Source: Kalaharituber pfeilii (taxonomy: Eukaryota; Ascomycota; Pezizomycetes; Pezizales; Pezizaceae). Taken from it: a stretch of DNA of 64,000 nt. Made by a program: the position numbers and the translations under genes. Under the pieces are notes generated by a model, which was not told where the DNA came from, searched no databases, and saw only the letters and a list, made by a program, of their open reading frames with translations. This document shows positions 57,481 through 64,000 of this stretch, in pieces (the first letter of the stretch is position 1; every line of letters starts with the position of its first letter). The DNA lies in assembly GCA_015179045.1 (NCBI GenBank), contig WHUZ01000027.1, forward strand, positions 248,001-312,000, written 5' to 3'.

Positions 57481-58349
57481 AATTGCTCCCTGTGAGTCAG
57501 TCAATACCATCAACGGTATGTCTGCTGCTTTCTTCAGTATGTACTCGTACTCGCCATTAGACGTACTGTACACGTAATGCACTCTCTGTTCACTGTAGTA
57601 GAAATTGAACGAAGTCCGGACTAACCATAGTCACCCATACGTAATGTATTTAGAGAGGGAAGGATATTATATGTATGTGGAAGTGAAGAATGTAAAAATT
57701 AACCACAACGATAGCAATAACATCGCTCCTTTTGGTACAAGTAAGTAAGCACAGTAGCACAAGGCAACATAAACTAAAGGCCTGCTAAAGACCTGCTGTT
57801 GCAGGGGTGTACATCAACTTGCTCCAGGTGGAAGTAGACGGTAGTATGGCTCACCCTCAAATGAGTACGTATGATAGGAATTAAGAATCTACTTGATACT
57901 TGTCCTAGAGTGCGTTTGAGAGCCTTGGCGTGACCACAATTAAAATTTGGACTCACGGCCAACCTACCACCACCCTCACCCTGAACCTTCCATCCTCTCC
58001 CCGACCCCCAGACCCTTCATTGCCTACCTTTCTTCTTCTGAACGTATAATCGGAGGGATCCTTCAGACTTCTTGACGAATAGCACAAGGGGCCTACAGGT
58101 GACACACACACAGAAACCGACCTAGCAACCCTCCCATCGATCTGTATTTTAAATCTTTCTTCTTTTTGAGGCTGTTTGCTTCCTCATCCTCTATATTCAT
58201 CTCCATATCTTGCATTTTCTCATCCTGATCCGTGTCCCGATCTGTCTCCTACAGCTCAGCCTGTGATATTGTTCTAGGCACTCCTAGCACTTCAAAATGC
58301 GTGAGCACCCTGGACGTTCGAGGCCTGAGCACGATGTTTATATCGTGTC

Positions 58350-58351
<2 letters not shown>
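57481..58351. other. intergenic, no gene seen
   Basis: Bases 58104-58190 resemble 19058-19145 (CACACAGAAA, GCAACCCTCCCA, GATCTGT, TTTTTGAGGCTGTTT), a low-copy repeat of unknown type. Nothing else was supported. Confidence 0.45.
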
Positions 58352-58380
<29 letters not shown>

Positions 58381-58696
58381 CATAACCCCGCTTGCAGCGC
58401 CAAGCCATGGCAGGGTCTCTGGGCAAGCCCTCGAAGCCCGGAGACAGGCTTAACAAACAAAGAAATTTCTATCTACTTCTAAAACCTGATTCCAGAAACC
58501 TCCGGACGGTCCTTCCAGTTTCTGCCTCAGGGAGGCTCCACTATATATCTCCCCGTCTCCCCCCTCTTCTCCACACCTTCGCAGTTTCCTCCACACCCTC
58601 GCAACCCGCACTTTCTCCCGGGTCGGCAAATCGCGCGGCGCATTCAAAAACCCTCCACACCTTCGCAAACTGGAACGCAAATTTTTCCCGACCCGG
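58352..58696 (-). mobile_element. SINE-like non-autonomous retroelement, longest copy
   Basis: A 345-bp insert with oligo(T) at the left and a perfect 13-bp duplication TATATCGTGTCTC (58339-58351 and 58697-58709). Its left half is shared with 50735-50934. Its right half, the 5' part of the element, contains three copies of CTCCACACC(T/C)TCGCA. No RNA polymerase III A/B boxes were recognised. Its 3' end is a variant of tail family 2. Confidence 0.9.
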
Positions 58697-58820
58697 TATA
58701 TCGTGTCTCGGCAGCTGGGTGCTCGTGGTAGGAGCTGCCAGCTTGATCAGGATGGTACCTGCTAAGAGCCCTGATTAACGCACATCGACCATAAGCTGAC
58801 TTGTGTTAGACTCGTGGGGC

Positions 58821-59786
58821 ATGCATCGAGTGCAGTTGAAATGCACTGCAATACCCCTTGGTCATCCGTCAATTAAAATATTTGAGAGAGTTCGACAGGC
58901 AGTACTTAGTACCTTGAATAAAGTGCCATCTTTCACCATAACACTTTTGCTTATCAAGAGGGCAGCCACCGTAGTCATCGGTGTGCAATTAGGGTGTGAA
59001 TCAATTTTGCCGGAGGTGGATAGGATTCTTGCAACAGCAGGCCTTGGGTTACTATTATTTCCGATAGTCAGTCGGTTTGCTCTAGGGATTCCAAGCCCTT
59101 TTCCAGTCGCAATTGAGTATCAGCGACTGCCGGCATGTGGGGCAAGCATCGGCCCAGACGGGTGGAAATCCGGGGGAGGGTCGTTAGGCGGATATCTGAT
59201 AGAGAAAAGTACAGGGAAAGTTTATGCCATTACGTGCGCACACATATTCGTCGATGGCAAAACCAGCGCGATACTACCCTCAGGCACAAAGGTGCTACAA
59301 CCTTCCTTTTATGATCAGCGCTTTTCACAGACACAGCAAATTGTTAAAATGGCTAAAGAATTTCTCAATATTCGGAGATACCATATTTGGGAGGTCAAGG
59401 GAAGGGAGAGATCATGTGATTTCTTTGTCACTGCGGCCTTGAAATGGCAAGATTTAGAGGATATCAAATTGGGAGGTACCTTATTTGGAGTTCTGACACC
59501 GTATTTTGAGTTTGGGCCAGTGCACGACTGCAGTCTGCTTCCAGGCGGTCAATACCCATACTTGATGGATTATGTTCTCATTCAGGTGGACAAATGGAGG
59601 CTTGGGGTTAATACTGTTGGATCCCAACAGTGCTCTGCTATCTCCCCTCTGGTCGAAGGCACAGACGTTGCTAAATTTGGACGTACATCTGGCCTTACCC
59701 ATGGTATTGTCAATGGCGTATGTGCACACGTAAAAGGCTTTAAACAGTTCCCGAATCTCACATTTGCGTTAAATGTAATTGTGGCG

Positions 59787-59818
<32 letters not shown>

Positions 59819-60104
59819 TTCACGTAACCCCGCTTGCAGCTGTTCGCCATGGCAGGGTCCCTGGACCGAAGTCCTTATGGCCCGGAGACAGGCACCTGTG
59901 CAACTACCAATTGTGGTGCATGGTTTCGTTCAAGTTGGCGATAGTGGATCGCTAGTGGTAGCTGGCAGCAAAGCTGTGGGCATGTTGTTTGGAAGTAGGA
60001 ATTGCGAGCAACGGCCACATGTGGAGATTGCATATGTCCACGATTTGGCGCAGTTGGTGGAAAGGATTAAGATGAAATGGGGGCTGGAGTTGGAGTTATT
60101 TTAA
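58821..60104 (+). CDS. trypsin-like serine peptidase with an in-frame retroinsertion
   Basis: The start is ATG 58821 (MHRVQLKCTA), giving 427 residues in one exon; upstream exons cannot be excluded. The catalytic triad candidates are His141 in AITCAHIF, Asp250 in LMDYVLIQVD and Ser375 in GDSGSLVV, the pattern of fungal trypsin-like peptidases. Between Asp and Ser lies a family 2 retroinsertion (59788-59908). Insert plus duplication is exactly 132 bp, so 44 codons are added without a stop, including a run of phenylalanines coded by the oligo(T) end. No signal peptide is evident. Whether the protein folds with the insert is unknown; splicing it out is also conceivable. Confidence 0.75.
59788..59908 (-). 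mobile_element. family 2 retroinsertion inside the peptidase gene
   Basis: About 29 Ts, then ATTTCACGTAACCCCGCTTG, GCTGTTCGCCATGGCAGGG and CCCGGAGACAGGC. Flanked by AATTGTGGCGC (59777-59787) and AATTGTGGTGC (59909-59919), an 11-bp duplication with one mismatch. Confidence 0.88.
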
Positions 60105-60372
60105 AGGTCTGCTTGTACGAAGGAATGTACATCTTTGCTCGTTTTACAGACTGGATACTTATATGAGTACAATTCCTTCAAAATATTGAACAGCTCCGTT
60201 TATAATTATGTCGTACCACCTTCTTCTGGTCTCAGTCAAGTTTCTCCATATACTGATTTGTTTACCTATTTGTAGTACCTCTATTCGTAACACTTGGATT
60301 TTCCTGTTCCTTTTCCCTTTCTTTACTTTTGTGGGCGGGGTCATTGCAGATATATTTCTCCCGACTGGTAAC

Positions 60373-60924
60373 CTGCCGCTGCCACCACCGCCACACCGAA
60401 ACCGTCCCCCGAACCCACTCTAAGACCCGAGAGACATCACACCAGACCCAACACCAAGCCTGCAACCCCCATCCAGCCCTTATGCCTCCACCTCGAAGTC
60501 CGGCATCGTAATACACGGAATAGCCCTAAGAAAGGATCTGGGGAAAGTCAGAAGATGGCTGGAGGAGGACAACAAAGACATAAGCAGAATCGTTGGGATC
60601 AGGTGGCTGAGACGGAAGACACTATTGGAAGAAGAAGGAAAGAAGGCAAGCTCAGTCGTGGTGTACTTGGAGAAAGTGGCCGAAATAGCGAGAGTGCGCT
60701 TGGGAGGAAAATGGTTAAGGGCCAGTCAGTACGGGTCGGACAGACAACGGAGCAGATAGGACATAGGACTCGCTGACAACGATACACCCCCGTCCCACTA
60801 AAGACCGTCGTGGGCCCCACATGTAACTATATATTATTTTTCCTTTATCTGTTATGTACTTAAATTCTCGCCATAGCCCTTAGGGCGGCATGCGAGTAAT
60901 GATATTAAAAAAAAAAAAAAAAAA
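60373..60924 (+). mobile_element. internally deleted Tad-like LINE
   Basis: Flanked by a 10-bp duplication GACTGGTAAC (60363-60372 and 60925-60934). The body encodes LGKVRRWLEEDNKDISRIVG and KKASSVVVYLEKVAEIARV, the pattern of Tad-type LINE ORF1. It then jumps directly to the 3' tail TCGCCATAGCCCTTAGGGCGGC...AATGATATT plus A18. The reverse transcriptase region is missing, so the 552-bp copy is non-autonomous. Confidence 0.85.
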
Positions 60925-61665
60925 GACTGGTAACTTTATTTTAGGGAACGCCACGCCAGCAAACCCATACGAAGTATACTACCAAAGCGAATTTAGCCAT
61001 TTTGTCGCTGCGCAGGAATATATGAATGTTGAGCACGTGTGGGATAATCATAATATGCACACAAAAAGTGCTGCAAACCGTGCAATTGCAGTCGCCAACA
61101 GTGGAAGCTTCCGCAACGTACTCAACACTGCTGTGACATTTGAGAAAATCCCTACACCACCTCCAAGTGATAGGGGAAACGAAGGGCAGCTACGAGATGA
61201 AATACGCCTTTTCTGTCACAGGGTTTGACATGGTTTACAGCATGCGCCTGACCTTAGTGTCCAACGAAACGGGCACTGCGGGTTTATGGATGAGTGGAAA
61301 GTGGATGCCATCATGAACAATGACGATCCTGAAAGGCCTCATCTAGATTCGGTGAAAATCATCGTATGATCCAACGATACCATTTACCATAATAAGACAG
61401 TATTGGCCTACTAGTCGGAGGAAACCTGGCTCCCAATGGTGCAGTTTGAATACCCACACATTCGCCCTGGGGCAGAGGCGAAGCCAAGTCCTACCTCTGA
61501 ATTTGCTAATTGTGCCATATTTATGGAACTCAGTAGCAGTAGCCGCAGTGAGCACAAGCAAGGACCCATGATACTTCGGAGCGGAAAATGAAGTGAGGCG
61601 GCATATCGAAGTGAGGCGGCCAGCGCTGAAATGGTGGGAGACTCAGATATGGTCCTATCAAGGAT

Positions 61666-61735
61666 ATACATTTACCCTGCCATGGCGAACAGCTGCAAGC
61701 GGGGTTACATGATAGGAAAAAAAAAAAAAAAAAGC
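61666..61735 (+). mobile_element. ultra-short family 2 retroinsertion
   Basis: CCCTGCCATGGCGAACAGCT followed by GCAAGCGGGGTTACATGAT and an A run. Flanked by a perfect 12-bp duplication CCTATCAAGGAT (61654-61665 and 61736-61747). It lies inside the decayed gene at 60290-62098. Confidence 0.93.
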
Positions 61736-62098
61736 CCTATCAAGGATGGACAGGCACGCTAATGGACGGACCATCACAACAACACGGCTCCTAACCTCCA
61801 TCTTTCCAATGCAACCATTAAGGTTTTGGGAGCCCACTTTGACTGGGGGCTCAGCGAAGATGATGGTATAGGCAGATCGCCTTTGACAAAGCTTGGGGAA
61901 GACATCAAGCCTTTAAGGCTAGAATTATCACTACACACGCTCGTGATTAGCGGGATTTATTTGAGTGCAAACTCCTGCAGCGCAGCGACAGACATCAAAA
62001 GACTTGAACATGAAACATATATCATGACTAGGGACCTCTTTAGAAGTACGGTTCTAGATTACGGCTTGTGGATGGGCTCACCTGTTTTTACAGTCTAA

Positions 62099-62936
62099 AA
62101 ATCATACTCTGCATAATAGACTCCGTATGGGAGATGGAAAGCCCCTTCCAGGGGCTGACGATTTTGTGCTCTACACGGATCGGGTGACAGCGTTCTGGAT
62201 AGAGACTTTGGTGACGATACCGGCTGTGTTGGTGCTTTCATAGCTGTTGGTGTTTGTATGCTTGTATGCCGGTGGCTTGTGCGGTGTGAGAATTCAGAGA
62301 AGACGATAGTTTCGGGTGGGGATTCTAAGTATGTGAAGGGGAGGGGCAGTGCCAAGGAGGCAGCAACCCTGTGAGCAAGTGGCAAAATGATTGATACTTG
62401 ATTGTTATTTGTGCTTGTGAACATTTGTGTTTCCTTCATTACAATATTTGTTAGCAGTCTCAGTCTGCTTTGCTCGCGTCAACCTCCTACTTAGCTCTTG
62501 TTTCATTTCCTGTCACTCTTGTTTCATTTCTACTAAAATATTTGCCCCTCTTTGGGAACTGAAGTCTAATAAAGCGCATGTGTTAGAAAACCTCGAGAAA
62601 GCGTCATGCTTATCAAGCTGTAGTTGTCCTGTGCGTGCCTGGCCCATGTTTGATTGTCATACTTACTGTAGCTGTCGGTTGGTCGTCACTAGCAGCTTCA
62701 CATGTCAATATGGGTGGATATCCCCTTCGCGGGTAGGCCCTAGCAGTAGACTACTGTTTGCTATGTTGTTGTATATACTTAAGTAGCTGACTGTACAAGC
62801 TACCGGGAGGTTTACTGTGGTTTGATTGCATGATATCCTGATCGTGATATGACCTTGGCTACTTACTTACTTACCTACCTCAAAACTCTCAAGGTACTTT
62901 ATGTAGGTACTCAAGTACATAAGTAGTAAATGCATA
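62099..62936. other. intergenic, no gene seen
   Basis: Short frames only. Short TACC/TTAC repeats occur at 62860-62880. Confidence 0.4.
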
Positions 62937-63095
62937 CAGTCGAAACCTGTTATATTGAATAAGGCCGGGACCGGTGGGTTTATCCAATGACAAAATATCC
63001 AATAGTCACCAACGGCCCAATTGGTTCGGGCCAGCAAAGCTGATCCAATAAGATAGGTTATCCAATAGGACAAGGTCCAATATGAGGTTCGAATA
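62937..63095. mobile_element. MITE, pogo/Tc1-mariner type, second copy
   Basis: Left end CAGTCGAAACCTGTTATATTG and inverted right end TATTCGAACCTCATATTGG, with TA on each side (62935-62936 and 63096-63097). The interior repeats ATCCAATA motifs. Length 159 bp, related to 54616-54788 but diverged. Confidence 0.78.
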
Positions 63096-63756
63096 TATGT
63101 AAGAGGCAGAGAGAGTGTCGAGAGGGAGGGAAAAAACTAGTTACTATAGAGCCTTTCGGCCTCTTAATCAACATATGTATATAGTTATTATAGTCAAGTA
63201 CATGCACAGTGGGAGGTTTTTGATGAACAAAACTAGTTCTACTTAAGTGGTAAAGACTGAAGCGGGCATGCACTAAATATCGATACCGTTATTGCAACTA
63301 GTTGGAAGTTAGTCTGGTTGCAGGTTATAAGTCGCCGCCGAGACTTATGAAACAGGAAAGTACTAGCTTAGCTAGCACAAACTGCAAAAGGAGAGGATGA
63401 AAATAGTAAGACGTTCGTTCTATCTAATAGCCTGAATGGATATCATGTGATTGAGAGGAATTATATCAAATACCTCGAGCCAAGAACTCTACAGTAACAG
63501 AGAAAACAACCGAAAATAATCTGTATCCAAAACCCAAACCGTACCCAGCCTTGATCTTGAACAAAAACAGGAAACTGAGGAACTTGAATGTCGACGAGGT
63601 GATCAAGGAATAAACTCTACTTAACATATGAAAGATATATAGATGGTAAGGAAATTCGTTATAGGAAAGATGGAATATGGAACCAAAATTTTCAGCAAAA
63701 GTCCAACGTTAATTATAACCCTGAAACATCTGATTTGTCAAGCCAAAAACTCATCA
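63096..63756. other. intergenic, 3' flank of the ligase gene
   Basis: No coding evidence; AT-rich sequence downstream of the minus-strand ligase gene. Confidence 0.45.
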
Positions 63757-64000
63757 TCAATCTGCTCGCTCGCCCACATACGTCGGGAACCTAGGGTGTC
63801 CTGCATTCGATAGCTCCTGATACTTGTATATAATCACTGCACCAATCTTTGGCGGCGTTCTCCGTTGCTGGTCCGTCAGCCCACTGCCGACCTTGAACAT
63901 CTTTCCCGTCGGCTTCCGCGTGTCGGGATCCAGCATCTCGCACTCCAGTGCACCACATACGTTTGCGTTCTTTCCGCTTCCCTTTGCGTGTCCCCTCACG
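63757..64000 (-). CDS. ATP-dependent DNA ligase, C-terminal part (cut by window end)
   Basis: The last 80 or so codons of a gene that continues beyond 64000. The visible sequence (VCGALECEMLDP, FKVGSGLTDQQRRTPPKIGAVIIYKYQEL, HPRFPTYVGERAD, stop) matches the C-terminal OB-fold of small ATP-dependent DNA ligases of the kind related to Chlorella virus ligase. This domain grips duplex DNA during nick sealing, and conserved features are the GLT-(D)-x-x-R run and the FP-x-(Y/F)-x-G-x-R ending. The catalytic lysine domain is outside the window. Confidence 0.85.
   Translation of the reverse strand, partial: VRGHAKGSGKNANVCGALECEMLDPDTRKPTGKMFKVGSGLTDQQRRTPPKIGAVIIYKYQELSNAGHPRFPTYVGERAD

Larger units (their letters stand above)
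60290..62098 (+). pseudogene. decayed gene of unknown function with two retroinsertions
   Basis: Coding pieces follow each other with frame changes: ADIFLPTG just before 60363, an intron-like GTAAC...TTTTAG hit by a LINE, then GNATPANPYEVYYQSEFSHF and WDNHNMHTKSAANRAIAVAN to 61200. After a shift come GFDMVYSMRLTLVSNETGTA, NDDPERPHLDSVKIIV and EETWLPMVQFEYPHIRPGAE (61420-61480). A family 2 insertion (61666-61735) and further frames to 62098 follow. The spliced junction PTG-NATPANPYE supports a real ancestral intron. I cannot name the family. Confidence 0.7.

Overview
The window looks like nuclear DNA of a filamentous ascomycete (Pezizomycotina). The evidence is short introns with GTATGT/GTAAGT donors, a BCS1-type AAA ATPase, a GT32 glycosyltransferase, a fungal STAND (NACHT-ankyrin) gene and Tad-like LINE debris. 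Leotiomycetes is a guess from overall feel, not a result. No tRNA, rRNA, CRISPR array or plasmid-like feature was seen.

The window is gene-poor: about ten apparently intact genes plus one cut by the right edge, in 64 kb. From left to right: a nearly empty left end (1-3763); a convergent pair of single-pass membrane protein genes (3764-5438 and the kelch gene 6567-8877), followed by a decayed partial copy of the kelch gene (10680-11395); a fungal-specific repeat-domain gene (12080-13499); a seven-exon DUF3237 gene with a 20-nt microexon (15749-16876); a broken NACHT-ankyrin immune-receptor-type gene (19845-23160); a GPI-anchored PIR-like cell wall protein (25829-26797); a BCS1-like ATPase (30299-32317); a complete Tc1/mariner-type transposon with 27-bp inverted repeats and TA target duplication (34153-36710), whose transposase carries a frameshift; a GNAT acetyltransferase (40177-40965); a multi-pass membrane protein (43302-44651); and a GT32 glycosyltransferase (46122-47561). 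The last 250 bases hold the C-terminus of an ATP-dependent DNA ligase.

The stretch from about 47.4 to 63.1 kb is a graveyard of broken genes. It holds a 1.3-kb segmental duplication of the 3' end of the GT32 gene, an orphan gene broken by a SINE-like insertion, a trypsin-like peptidase carrying an in-frame 132-bp retroinsertion, two more decayed genes interrupted by LINE or MITE insertions, and two pogo/mariner-like MITEs.

The most distinctive theme is a set of very short non-LTR retroinsertions of about 45-70 bp. Each is an oligo(A) tract plus a 3'-terminal hairpin, flanked by perfect or near-perfect 8-16 bp target site duplications. Two tail families recur. Tail family 1 is shared with the Tad-like LINE fragments. 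Tail family 2 is shared with the SINE-like element. These insertions hit the ankyrin array of the NACHT gene, the peptidase gene, the orphan gene and several intergenic sites.
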